Assembly (NCBI GenBank): GCA_045603305.1
Contig: JAZULV010000037.1
Coordinates: forward strand, 1-32,231
Reading direction: 5' to 3'
DNA length: 32,231 nt
Source of the DNA: JAFRXK01 sp045603305
GTDB lineage: Bacteria > Bacillota > Clostridia > Lachnospirales > Lachnospiraceae
The notes beneath the pieces were generated by a model. It ran no database searches. It was given only the letters and a program-made list of their open reading frames with translations, and was not told where the DNA came from. This document shows positions 15,387-22,807 of this stretch, in pieces (position 1 is the stretch's first letter; the number at the start of each line of letters is the position of its first letter). A program made the translations under genes and the position numbers.

Positions 15387-15469
15387 GCCGGATTTCATAT
15401 AAAATCTATCAATCGCTTCGATTCACTTCGTTCATAGGCGCTTATGATAGATTTTATATGAAATCCGGC
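15387..15469. repeat. MITE-like perfect 25-bp inverted repeat
   Basis: The arms 15387-15411 and 15445-15469 are perfect reverse complements (ends GCCGG/CCGGC) with a 33-base spacer. TATAAT occurs directly outside both ends (15379-15384, 15470-15475), which could be a target-site duplication. No T run follows in either direction. It may act as a transcript end for the hydrolase gene, but length, perfection and flanks suit a small non-autonomous mobile element or dispersed repeat. Confidence 0.7.
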
Positions 15470-15553
15470 TATAATTATGTGTTATATATATACAAAGGTG
15501 TTGATGTATAGTGATAAAATTCTATGTTTTGAGAAATTGTTTATGAGGAGAAC

Positions 15554-15850
15554 TTATGATTTATTACCAAACATCCCAACCATTCTCTGCATCATTTCTA
15601 AGCGGCTTCTCTCTTCCGGACTCATATTGGCACTTAATACTTTGAGTATAAGAGAGGTCTCATCATCGCTAAAGCTTATGTTCATTGACTGGCTTTTCTG
15701 TGAGGCTGACATAAGGAAGGGAAGCATTTTATCCTGAGAAAGTCCGCTCATCTGACGTGACAGTTCAGTGATAAAAGCAATTTTTCTTAAATCAAGACTT
15801 TTGAGAGCAGGGTCATTCTGCCATGAATTATTATTGTTGTTATTGTCCAT
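15554..15850 (-). CDS. Unrecognised 98-residue protein
   Basis: No family is recognised. The protein opens with a run of six asparagines (MDNNNNNNSWQNDPALKSLD) and continues as a soluble, Met- and Ser-rich helical sequence (FITELSRQMSGLSQDKMLPFLMSASQKSQSM...SPEERSRLEMMQRMVGMFG). No signal peptide, membrane helix or cysteine is present. The ATG at 15850 is preferred because AAAGGTGGG lies upstream; a GTG four codons earlier overlaps that ribosome site. It starts 14 bases after the end of the next gene upstream (15865-16326), so the two are probably co-transcribed and may function together. The intergenic space to the plus-strand MITE-like repeat holds no terminator. Confidence 0.75.
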   Translation of the reverse strand: MDNNNNNNSWQNDPALKSLDLRKIAFITELSRQMSGLSQDKMLPFLMSASQKSQSMNISFSDDETSLILKVLSANMSPEERSRLEMMQRMVGMFGNKS

Positions 15851-15864
15851 ATATTTACCCACCT

Positions 15865-16326
15865 TTAGAGAGAATTTTCGATATTAATATTTTCATTAAA
15901 CATATTGAAATTTTCTTTTGATAATTGCTGCATAGCTTTTTCAAGATTAAAGTCAAAGGTATCATTTGATGCAAAACCATTTGAACCGAATAACTGCATA
16001 TACTGCTGGTACATTGAAATTGTCTGTGCCATATTAAGGATCGAGTCGATAAAGCTTTGTTGTTTATCATTTGCGTATTGACGCAGCTCTCTTAATATAT
16101 CCGTAACTGATACATTACGAGGCTTAACAGAACAGATACCTAATTCAGAGCCTGAATCGTTATTTATACTACGTCTCAAATTTGTAAATTCTTTAAACAT
16201 TATTGCATATGCAAATCCGGGTTGGGCGCTAACCGGAATGTAGGGAAGCATTGCTTTCATCATCTGGGTGTTACTATCAAAGCTTAACTTATCGTATTCA
16301 GTAAGCTTAACAACATCATTTTCCAT
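15865..16326 (-). CDS. Unrecognised 153-residue protein
   Basis: No family is recognised. It is a soluble sequence with FDSNTQMMKAMLPYIPVSAQPGFAYAIMFKEFTNLRRSI in the N-terminal half and Gln/Met/Asn-rich helices in the C-terminal half (SFIDSILNMAQTISMYQQYMQLFG). The start at 16326 has AGGA a few bases upstream. The gene is followed closely by the second Met/Asn-rich gene on the same strand. Their shared composition and context beside small Asn- and Cys-rich genes would suit sporulation or cell-surface accessory proteins, but this is a guess. Confidence 0.75.
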   Translation of the reverse strand: MENDVVKLTEYDKLSFDSNTQMMKAMLPYIPVSAQPGFAYAIMFKEFTNLRRSINNDSGSELGICSVKPRNVSVTDILRELRQYANDKQQSFIDSILNMAQTISMYQQYMQLFGSNGFASNDTFDFNLEKAMQQLSKENFNMFNENINIENSL

Positions 16327-16473
16327 CAAAGTCCTGCCATTTTATTTGTTAATAAAATTTATGAGATTCAATAATACAATATGCTATAAAATAAATAGGG
16401 TGAAGGTTAGGTATAAGTAGGCACAAGTATTTGAGATTCATATTATATGATATAAAGTTTATTGGAGGTATAA

Positions 16474-16656
16474 ATGAAAACCAGACTTGTAATAGATGAT
16501 AACACTGTATATGAAATAGATGAAGATTGTCTTGACAGAAAAAAGAAAGATAAAAATTCCTGCTGTAAGGATAATTTTGAACCAGCTAATAATCGCTATA
16601 ATAATTGTAACAGGAATTATGGCAAGTATGGTAACAACTGTGTTAATAACAGATAA
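16474..16656 (+). CDS. Small Asn-rich protein, unknown
   Basis: A 60-residue peptide with a clear TTGGAGG ribosome site seven bases before the ATG, so it is probably real. The N-terminus MKTRLVIDDNTVYEIDEDCLDRKKK is charged and could form a small beta unit; the rest (NNRYNNCNRNYGKYGNNCVNNR) is Asn-rich with four cysteines in total in the protein. No family is recognised. Divergent from the 16326 gene, and followed by a stable hairpin. Confidence 0.7.
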   Translation: MKTRLVIDDNTVYEIDEDCLDRKKKDKNSCCKDNFEPANNRYNNCNRNYGKYGNNCVNNR

Positions 16657-16664
16657 TTAATAGC

Positions 16665-16701
16665 AATGGCAGTTACACTATTAAAACAGGTAACTGCCAT
16701 T
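16665..16701 (+). terminator. Hairpin after the small Asn-rich gene
   Basis: AATGGCAGTTAC (16665-16676) pairs perfectly with GTAACTGCCATT (16690-16701). The following ATAATATTC is only partly T-rich. It probably ends the 16474-16656 transcript and may also work from the minus side. Confidence 0.65.
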
Positions 16702-16739
16702 ATAATATTCTCAAGAAATTAATAAAGATGAGATGGAAT

Positions 16740-16761
16740 AAGGCTGCCCTAAGGCAGCCTT
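16740..16761 (-). terminator. Terminator of the Cys/Gly-rich gene
   Basis: A 9-bp perfect stem (16740-16748 with 16753-16761) and 4-base loop lie 24 bases after the stop of the minus-strand gene 16785-17012. Read on the minus strand, it is followed by a moderately T-rich stretch. Confidence 0.65.
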
Positions 16762-16784
16762 CCTGTATACCGTGGTTTAAACTA

Positions 16785-17012
16785 TTAGAAGTTATTGCAA
16801 CCGCAGCATGAGAGGAGGATAATCCACCAAATCCAGTTGCATCCGCTATCGCCGCAACCGCCGTCGTTGTTGAATAAACCGCAACCACTGCCGTTGTTGC
16901 CACAGCAGCATGAAAGGATGATGATTAAGAATAAAATGTTATTGTTGTTACCAAAACCACATCCACAACCGCATCCGTTGTTGCCACAATTTGTTGCTGC
17001 TAAATCACTCAT
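16785..17012 (-). CDS. Small Cys/Gly/Asn-rich membrane-like peptide
   Basis: A 75-residue protein of the type often annotated in clostridia as 'chorion class high-cysteine protein'. It begins MSDLAATNCGNNGCGCGCGF and alternates Cys/Gly/Asn-rich stretches with two short hydrophobic segments (ILFLIIILS, WIWWIILLS), each followed by a cysteine cluster (SCCCGNNG, SCCGCNN). This looks like an internal duplication of a hydrophobic-plus-cysteine unit. AGGC lies upstream of the ATG. Function is unknown; related small proteins are suspected spore-coat or surface components. It has its own terminator. Confidence 0.75.
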   Translation of the reverse strand: MSDLAATNCGNNGCGCGCGFGNNNNILFLIIILSCCCGNNGSGCGLFNNDGGCGDSGCNWIWWIILLSCCGCNNF

Positions 17013-17154
17013 GTTTTAAGCCTCCAAAGCTTTATTACACTATATACTATGTGGCGGAGCTTGTCGTGTTTACATAAACAAAAAATATTTTTCACTGAGT
17101 ATTAGAAGAAGTTATTCGGTGGTATGTATTATTTTTATTGTTCGAATAAATTGA

Positions 17155-17183
17155 TTTACGATAATGATTTGCTGTATTATAAT
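17155..17183 (+). promoter_or_regulatory. Probable promoter of the DUF5662 gene
   Basis: TTTACG (17155-17160, 4 of 6 consensus bases) and a perfect TATAAT (17178-17183) are separated by 17 bases; the gene starts about 35 bases further on. Confidence 0.5.
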
Positions 17184-17223
17184 ATTAGTGAAAATGAATT
17201 GATTAGAAGAGGCTAAGAATGTG

Positions 17224-17769
17224 ATGAAGATTAAGAATGTTATCGGACATTTCAGTACCATAACCCACCATAAAAATCAGGTGATGAAGAATTGCTTTAA
17301 GGTGGGACTTTACAGGCAGGGGATTGCTCATGACTTGTCAAAGTATAATCCTATAGAATTTTTAGTTGGTTGTAAATATTATCAGGGATTTAGAAGTCCT
17401 AATGCGGCCGAGCGCGATGAAAAGGGATATTCTGCAGCGTGGCTGCATCACAAGGGAAGAAATAAGCATCATTCAGAATACTGGATTGATATGGCAAAGG
17501 ATGAGGAAAAAGGTTATCATATGGCAGGCATGAAGATGCCGGTGAATTATGTGGTTGAGAATTTTATGGACAGAATAGCAGCTTCTAAGACATATAAGAA
17601 GGATGAATATTCAGATGTATGTCCGTTGGAGTATTATAATATTACTAAAGATGTGATTATGATGCACCCGGAGTCTAAAGCATTGCTGGAAGAGTTGCTT
17701 ATAAGGCTTGCCAGAGATGGTGAAAATGCTACTTTTGAATATATAAAAAAAGAAGTGTTGAAAAAGTAA
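17224..17769 (+). CDS. DUF5662 family protein
   Basis: A 181-residue soluble protein matching DUF5662, a family common in Firmicutes and phages. Conserved histidine-rich elements are visible: ITHHKNQVMKNCFKVGLYRQGIAHDLSKYNPIEF near the N-terminus, then WLHHKGRNKHHSEYWID near residue 80 and MPVNYVVENFMDRIAASKTYK. The HD and HH pairs suggest a metal site of the HD-hydrolase type, but no activity is established. ATG 17224 is taken as start; a GTG three bases earlier is equally possible. It appears monocistronic. Confidence 0.8.
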   Translation: MKIKNVIGHFSTITHHKNQVMKNCFKVGLYRQGIAHDLSKYNPIEFLVGCKYYQGFRSPNAAERDEKGYSAAWLHHKGRNKHHSEYWIDMAKDEEKGYHMAGMKMPVNYVVENFMDRIAASKTYKKDEYSDVCPLEYYNITKDVIMMHPESKALLEELLIRLARDGENATFEYIKKEVLKK

Positions 17770-17780
17770 ATACAGAAGTT

Positions 17781-17840
17781 AATATATTAGTACTTTTAAA
17801 GGTGAATTAATATATTGAGAACCCATAAAAGTAATATATT
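17781..17840. repeat. AATATATT repeats and AT-rich hairpin
   Basis: The palindrome AATATATT occurs at 17781-17788, 17809-17816 and 17833-17840. The first and last belong to a long stem: AATATATTA and CTTTTA (17781-17798, with a 3-base bulge GTA) pair with TAAAAGTAATATATT (17826-17840). The middle copy lies in the loop. It could be a terminator of the DUF5662 gene or an operator for the reductase gene that follows. Confidence 0.5.
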
Positions 17841-17907
17841 ATATTATTTATTAATGGTAAATTAATAAGGTGTATGAAAATATGCTTTGCATATGGTGGA
17901 GGGTGTT

Positions 17908-18921
17908 ATGCAGAAGGTAAGATTAGGTAAAACAGAGCTTGTAGTAAATAAAAACGGATTTGGGGCGTTGCCGATTCAGAGAATTACGAAATCAGAGGCA
18001 GTTTATCTGCTGCAGAAAGCATTTTATAGTGGTATTAATTACTTTGATACAGCAAGAGGTTATTCTGACAGTGAAGAAAAAATTGGTGCAGCCTTTGAAT
18101 ATACCAGAGATAAAATTATTATCAGCACCAAAACTACTGCCCAAAAGGCAGAAGATTTCTGGAAGGATTTAGATAAGAGTTTGTCATTGCTTAAGACTGA
18201 TTATATTGATATATACCAGTTTCACAATCCGGCATTTTGTCCGAAACCGGGAGATGAAAGTGGCCTTTATGAAGCAGCCCTAGAGGCAAAGCGCCAGGGT
18301 AAAATACGTCATATCGGTATCACAAACCACAGACTATCTGTAGCCGAAGAGGCAGTTGCTTCAGGCCTTTACGAAACCTTGCAGTTTCCTTTCTCTTATC
18401 TGGCGGCTGATGCAGATTTGAAAATCGTGGAGAACTGCAAGGCGGCGGATATCGGATTTATAGCGATGAAAGCACTTTCCGGCGGACTTATACATAATTC
18501 AGCCTGTGCTTACGCCTATATGGCACAGCCTCAGTTTGACCATGTAGCGCCTATTTGGGGAGTACAGAGGGAAAGTGAACTTGATGAATTTATTTCTTAT
18601 CAGACTTGTCCGCCGAAACTTACCGAGGAATTACAGCAGGAGATTAACAGAGATAGAGAAGTCCTGTCAGAAGATTTTTGCAGAGGTTGCGGATATTGTA
18701 TGCCTTGTCCTGTAGATATTGAGATAAATAACTGTGCAAGAATGAGCCTGATGTTAAGAAGAGCACCTCAGAGTGCGTGGCTGTCCAAGGAGTGGCAGGA
18801 GAAGATGAAGAAGATTGAGAACTGCCTTCATTGTGGCAAGTGTATGTCAAAGTGTCCTTATGGTCTTAACACACCGGAGCTTCTTGCAAAGAATTATGAG
18901 GATTACAAGACATTCTTGTAA
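17908..18921 (+). CDS. Aldo/keto reductase with 4Fe-4S tail
   Basis: A 337-residue protein with an aldo/keto reductase barrel (about 1-250) and a ferredoxin-like C-terminus. The barrel shows NKNGFGALPIQR, INYFDTARGYSDSEEKIGAA with the catalytic Asp and Tyr, ISTKTTAQKA with Lys, and IGITNHRLS. The tail contains CRGCGYCMPCPVDIEINNC and CLHCGKCMSKCPYGLNTPELL, two clusters of cysteines suited to 4Fe-4S centres. Such fusions are common in anaerobes and are thought to take electrons from ferredoxin; the substrate is unknown. The start at 17908 is fixed by GGAGGG; an ATG 7 codons earlier (17887) is less likely. Confidence 0.9.
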   Translation: MQKVRLGKTELVVNKNGFGALPIQRITKSEAVYLLQKAFYSGINYFDTARGYSDSEEKIGAAFEYTRDKIIISTKTTAQKAEDFWKDLDKSLSLLKTDYIDIYQFHNPAFCPKPGDESGLYEAALEAKRQGKIRHIGITNHRLSVAEEAVASGLYETLQFPFSYLAADADLKIVENCKAADIGFIAMKALSGGLIHNSACAYAYMAQPQFDHVAPIWGVQRESELDEFISYQTCPPKLTEELQQEINRDREVLSEDFCRGCGYCMPCPVDIEINNCARMSLMLRRAPQSAWLSKEWQEKMKKIENCLHCGKCMSKCPYGLNTPELLAKNYEDYKTFL

Positions 18922-19006
18922 AATAAAAAATGTATATAATCAGGAAAAATGTTAATAATCCAATCGGATTTATGAATATTAACGTAAAATAGCAGGAGGA
19001 GTTTTT

Positions 19007-21514
19007 ATGGGAAGCGATATATTGGCAAAGCTTTATTATGAGAGAGCTTGTGAATATATTCAGAAGGCAAACAAAGCCGGTATGGACTTTGTGGTAAATC
19101 GTAATGAAGAAAGAGCAGTGACGTGTTTGCGAATGGCATATGAAGATGGCAATGCTGAGGCTGCATACAGACTGGCTGCATATTATTCTCAGGGAAGTTT
19201 TCGTAACAATGAGTTTTCAGTATATGCTAGTGGCGATAATGCGAAGAAGTCTTTAGAGTGGATGAAAAAAGCAGCAGAACTTGGATACATAAAAGCCTGT
19301 GATACGTTAGCTCATTATTATTATGATACTCCTGCGGCTGGATTGAAAGCAGAGCATCAGGATAAGGAAGAGGCTTTAAAGTGGTTCAGAAAGGCAGATG
19401 AGCTGGGGGCTAATAATGCATGGACTTTTATGGTGGATATCTTATCTGACAAGAATAAGTTTTCTTCTAAAGTTTATCAAAAAGAACTCATGGAAGTGTT
19501 GCTACGCCACATTCCTACAAGTAAAGAAACACTTCGTACATGGAAGTATGCTGATATGCTTTATGTTGCACATGTGGAGTGCGGACAGGAGAATAAGACA
19601 CATCAGATATTCGACCCATTTTTTGAAGCAAAGAACAGGGCTATCATGTATAGATATTCATCTATTATTCCTGACGGGCAGTATGTTGTTCAGGAGTTGA
19701 CCATGCCACCGGTGCAAAAGGATGATTATTCATATTTAATGGAGAGCCGTAAAAAATATGTTAGCCTGGTAGGTGATAAAATAACCTATGAAGAGGCATT
19801 TCGCTGGTATGAAAAGCACAAGGACGGAGAATCCTGGGATCTTTGGGCACTTGGAAACTATGCACTTTGTTATTACAAGGGTCTATATGTTGAGCAGGAT
19901 TATACTAAGGCGGTAAAATTGTTAGAACATCTGGTTGAGGAGGCAAAATATATACTTGCTCCTCAGGAGCCGGAGTTTTATGTGGTGCTGGCAGATTGTT
20001 ATTATGCCGGAAGAGGTGTGAAGCAGGATTATATTAAGGCTAGAGAAATGTATGAGAAGACTGCATATCTGAACGACTGCAAGAATGAACTCAGCCGTAC
20101 AAGCCAACTTGCCTACTGTTATCACATGGAAAAGAAATATTCTGATGCCATCAGACTATATGAAATAAGTGTTAAGCATTATGATGATAAGGACCCATGG
20201 ACAATGGGGAATCTGGGCGGCATGTATTATAACGGTTACGGAACTGCTGTGGATTATGATAAGGCATATAAATTGCTTCGCAAAGCAGCTGATGCAGGCA
20301 ATGTGTATTCTATGAATTTTGTGGGTATCTGTTATTATGCCGGAAATGGTGTGTCGCAGAATTATGCGGAGGCTGTGAAGTGGTATAAGAAGGCAGCTGA
20401 AGGAGGCTACAGTTCATCCATGAGCAATCTTGGTTATTGTTACAGATATGGTCTGGGTGTGGATAAGAATCTGCATACAGCTTTGGATTATTATAAGAAG
20501 GCGCTGAAAGCCGGTTATAAGACTGATACGACAAAGCAGATTATCAGTGACATAGAGGATGAAATTATTAATAGTAAAACATCAAGCACTGCAACAACAA
20601 ATAAAGCTAATTCATCAACATCTTCAACTGTTAAATCAACAAAAACTGAAGTAAAAGTTACTACTACTAATAATAGTAAAAAAAATACTGTGTCACATGT
20701 CTCTACTGCTCGTGAAGAACTGGATAGCCTTATTGGTCTTGAAGAAGTGAAAAAAGAGATTTCTTTCTTAGAGAACACAATCCTTGCAAATGCCAAGAGA
20801 AGATCTTTAGGACTTCCTGCTACGGAAGTTTCAAAGAATATGGTATTTACCGGCAATCCGGGTACCGGTAAGACTACCGTAGCACGTATTGTTGCTCAGA
20901 TATTCAAAGAGAATGGCCTGCTTAGCCAGGGGCAGCTTATAGAAACCGATAGAGGAGGCTTGGTAGACCAGTATATTGGCGGAACGGCAAAAAAAACAAC
21001 CGAAAAGTTTAATGAGGCACTTGGTGGAGTATTGTTTATTGACGAGGCATACGCGCTTGCACCGGAGGATAGCAGCCGTGATTTTGGTCCTGAGGCGATA
21101 GCTGCCCTTATTAAGCTTATGGAGGACCATAAGAATGAGCTGGTTGTCATCGTGGCAGGTTACGAGAATGAGATGAGACATTTTATTGATTCTAATCCGG
21201 GCTTAAAGTCCCGTTTTACTACCTATATTAATTTCCCGGATTACACTCCTGATGAGCTGCAGCAGATTTTCGAAAGAATAATTACCAAAGATAAATACAT
21301 TCTCACAGAGGATGCCCGTAAGAAGCTTGTCAAGCTGTGGAATGAGTCTGTAAATTATGAGAATCTGGGTAATGGACGTGCGGTGCGAAATGTTTATGAA
21401 AAGATTAAGCGTCTTCAGGACACCAGAATCATAAATAATAATCTTGAGAGTAAGCTGGACTTAATGACTATTACAGCAGAGGATATTCCTGCACCGGAAG
21501 CTGTTTTTCTATAA
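19007..21514 (+). CDS. Sel1-repeat / CbxX-type AAA+ ATPase
   Basis: An 835-residue two-part protein. Residues about 25-510 are Sel1-like/TPR helical repeats (for example ALKWFRKADELGANNA, AVKWYKKAAEGGYSSSMSNLGYCYRYGLGVDKNL). A Ser/Thr/Lys linker follows at about 515-565. Residues about 570-830 form a CbxX/CfqX (SpoVK-like) AAA+ domain: Walker A GNPGTGKT at 616-623, Walker B LFIDEA with Asp679-Glu680, sensor-1 VVIVAGYENEM, Arg finger NPGLKSRF and sensor-2 GNGRAVRN. The domain order recalls EccA of type VII secretion, but no secretion gene is near. The repeats probably recognise a client or partner. AGGAGG precedes the ATG. Two small genes follow at 16 and 11 bases, implying one operon. Confidence 0.9.
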   Translation: MGSDILAKLYYERACEYIQKANKAGMDFVVNRNEERAVTCLRMAYEDGNAEAAYRLAAYYSQGSFRNNEFSVYASGDNAKKSLEWMKKAAELGYIKACDTLAHYYYDTPAAGLKAEHQDKEEALKWFRKADELGANNAWTFMVDILSDKNKFSSKVYQKELMEVLLRHIPTSKETLRTWKYADMLYVAHVECGQENKTHQIFDPFFEAKNRAIMYRYSSIIPDGQYVVQELTMPPVQKDDYSYLMESRKKYVSLVGDKITYEEAFRWYEKHKDGESWDLWALGNYALCYYKGLYVEQDYTKAVKLLEHLVEEAKYILAPQEPEFYVVLADCYYAGRGVKQDYIKAREMYEKTAYLNDCKNELSRTSQLAYCYHMEKKYSDAIRLYEISVKHYDDKDPWTMGNLGGMYYNGYGTAVDYDKAYKLLRKAADAGNVYSMNFVGICYYAGNGVSQNYAEAVKWYKKAAEGGYSSSMSNLGYCYRYGLGVDKNLHTALDYYKKALKAGYKTDTTKQIISDIEDEIINSKTSSTATTNKANSSTSSTVKSTKTEVKVTTTNNSKKNTVSHVSTAREELDSLIGLEEVKKEISFLENTILANAKRRSLGLPATEVSKNMVFTGNPGTGKTTVARIVAQIFKENGLLSQGQLIETDRGGLVDQYIGGTAKKTTEKFNEALGGVLFIDEAYALAPEDSSRDFGPEAIAALIKLMEDHKNELVVIVAGYENEMRHFIDSNPGLKSRFTTYINFPDYTPDELQQIFERIITKDKYILTEDARKKLVKLWNESVNYENLGNGRAVRNVYEKIKRLQDTRIINNNLESKLDLMTITAEDIPAPEAVFL

Positions 21515-21530
21515 TTGAGGAGGGATTCCT

Positions 21531-21950
21531 ATGAAACAGAAGACTATCCCGGCAGATAAGTTAAAAGAATATATATGGCAGGACATTCGTAAGGAGGTAT
21601 ATCACGACAGAGTAGAGCTGTATTTGCCTTTTTGCTTTGAAAGTGACAATGATTCGCCTTTGTGTCTGACCTGGAGACAGGATGGTACATTGAGCGACGG
21701 TGGAAGAACCCTTAATGAGCTGCAAAAAAGAATTGGTGATATTACACCTCATATGGATGACATAGAAGAAATATTGACTCGTTGTGGCACGATTAAACTG
21801 GTGAGCGGACAAAATCTTGTAATGAGTGATTTTCAGACCTGTGTGCGTGGCGAGGAATACTTCACGGATTATACCCGTAGTCTTACCCGGATGCTACGTG
21901 CAATATCGCTTGTTAATATCGTGGACACTGTCACTGTAGAAGAAAGGTAA
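21531..21950 (+). CDS. DUF1828-like small protein
   Basis: A 139-residue soluble protein. The segment VELYLPFCFESDNDSPLCLTWRQDGTLSDGGRTLNELQKRIGD resembles DUF1828, where a 'dG-x-LsDgG-tl-L' motif follows a beta pair. The C-terminal half (LVSGQNLVMSDFQTCVRGEEYFTDYTRSLTRMLRAISLVNIV) fits a helical continuation. DUF1828 proteins have no established function and occur with phage-defence or toxin-like genes in some genomes. Strong GAGGAGGG precedes the ATG, 16 bases after the AAA+ gene stop, so co-translation with the ATPase is likely and it is a candidate client or adaptor. Confidence 0.65.
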   Translation: MKQKTIPADKLKEYIWQDIRKEVYHDRVELYLPFCFESDNDSPLCLTWRQDGTLSDGGRTLNELQKRIGDITPHMDDIEEILTRCGTIKLVSGQNLVMSDFQTCVRGEEYFTDYTRSLTRMLRAISLVNIVDTVTVEER

Positions 21951-21961
21951 GGTGGTCTGTT

Positions 21962-22345
21962 ATGAATTTGAAAGAAGTGAGCAGGCAGCTGGACGAGCTT
22001 TACAGTACCCATGAGAGCTTTAGCGGCACCATTATATGTCCCGATATTTTTTTTGACGGTGAGGAGATGAACTTTATATTTTCTCTGGAAGAAGAAAAGT
22101 TCACTCGGATCGAAGTATCTTCAAATTTTGCAGAGAGGATGGCGTGGTGCACCGGTGACTTTAGGATGGCAGTACCTGCTATCAGGCGACTGGCGAAGCC
22201 TTACGGTGTAGAATGGGATGATGAAAAAGGAGTTCTGTATATTAGATTCCGGCGTAATGAGATGAGCATCGCCCGGGCAGTCCTTAGACTGGAGCAGGCT
22301 GTACTGGTGGTGGGAAGTCTTGGAGAATACATAAAAATTGAATAA
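21962..22345 (+). CDS. Unrecognised partner of the DUF1828-like protein
   Basis: A 127-residue soluble protein with no recognised family. It has a mixed alpha/beta composition: ELYSTHESFSGTIICPDIFFDGEEMNFIFSLEEEKFTRIEVSSNFAERMAWC suggests beta strands, and VPAIRRLAKPYGVEWDDEKGVLYIRFRRNEMSIARAVLRLEQAVLVVG a helix-strand-helix. It is the last gene of the Sel1-AAA+ module, beginning 11 bases after the previous stop with AAGG(T) upstream. Its size and position beside the DUF1828-like gene suggest that the two form a complex or a pair of related proteins. A strong bidirectional terminator follows. Confidence 0.7.
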   Translation: MNLKEVSRQLDELYSTHESFSGTIICPDIFFDGEEMNFIFSLEEEKFTRIEVSSNFAERMAWCTGDFRMAVPAIRRLAKPYGVEWDDEKGVLYIRFRRNEMSIARAVLRLEQAVLVVGSLGEYIKIE

Positions 22346-22355
22346 TACATAAAAC

Positions 22356-22384
22356 AAGCCCGGCGGTCTGTGACCGCCGGGCTT
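22356..22384. terminator. Bidirectional terminator
   Basis: A perfect 13-bp GC-rich stem (22356-22368 with 22372-22384) with a 3-base loop lies between two convergent genes. The plus side is followed by AATCTTACTG; the minus side by TGTTTTATG. It fits termination of both the AAA+ module and DUF1292. Confidence 0.9.
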
Positions 22385-22388
22385 AATC

Positions 22389-22736
22389 TTACTGCATATC
22401 ATTAAATATTTCATCTAAATCATCTTCGCCTACGATTTCATCGTATTCTGCTTCATCGAGAAGTTCATCAAAAGCATCAGCAACGATTTCATATTCTTCA
22501 TCATCCTCGATATTGGCGATGTCCGGATTGCCTTCTGCATCTTCAAGGTATCTGTATAAAAATACTTCACCTTCTTCAGCAATATTTTCATCCATAGGAA
22601 GAAGAGCGATATAATCGCGGTCACCTGCTTCAAATATAGTTAATACTATACATTCACATTTTACATTACCATCGAGTGTAAGTGTTACAGTCATTTCTTC
22701 TTCCGGTGCCGGTTTCTGTGATTTGTTGTCAGCCAT
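22389..22736 (-). CDS. DUF1292 family acidic protein
   Basis: A 115-residue, strongly acidic protein of the DUF1292 (YrzB-like) family, common in Firmicutes and often encoded near tRNA-modification or ruvX genes. The conserved core reads MTVTLTLDGNVKCECIVLTIFEAGDRDYIALLP followed by GEVFLYRYLE and DEEYEIVADAFDELLDEAEYDEIV. A Pro/Glu start and an acidic tail of about 20 residues flank it. The ATG has AAGGAGG at seven bases. Function unknown. It shares the strand with ychF, which lies upstream with a 71-base gap. Confidence 0.88.
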   Translation of the reverse strand: MADNKSQKPAPEEEMTVTLTLDGNVKCECIVLTIFEAGDRDYIALLPMDENIAEEGEVFLYRYLEDAEGNPDIANIEDDEEYEIVADAFDELLDEAEYDEIVGEDDLDEIFNDMQ

Positions 22737-22807
22737 AAAAACCTCCTTGATATATTAAAATAATAATTTATGATTTGCACTGTTATTAATCTGGCAGTCA
22801 CTGGTTA

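Noticed and set aside
15477..15737. Plus-strand ORF of 86 codons
   Set aside because: It is antisense to the 15554-15850 gene, which has a good ribosome site and better composition.
16700..17019. Other-frame ORFs over the Cys/Gly-rich gene
   Set aside because: Low-complexity products (AVAA.., PQPLPLLPQ) are shadows of the repeated Cys/Gly/Asn codons.
20310..21181. Long minus-strand ORFs inside the AAA+ gene
   Set aside because: They are shadow frames of a clearly conserved gene and have no ribosome sites.
19007..21514. EccA of a type VII secretion system
   Set aside because: The domain order is alike, but no EssC, WXG100 or other secretion gene is within the window, and Sel1 repeats differ from EccA TPRs; kept as an analogy only.
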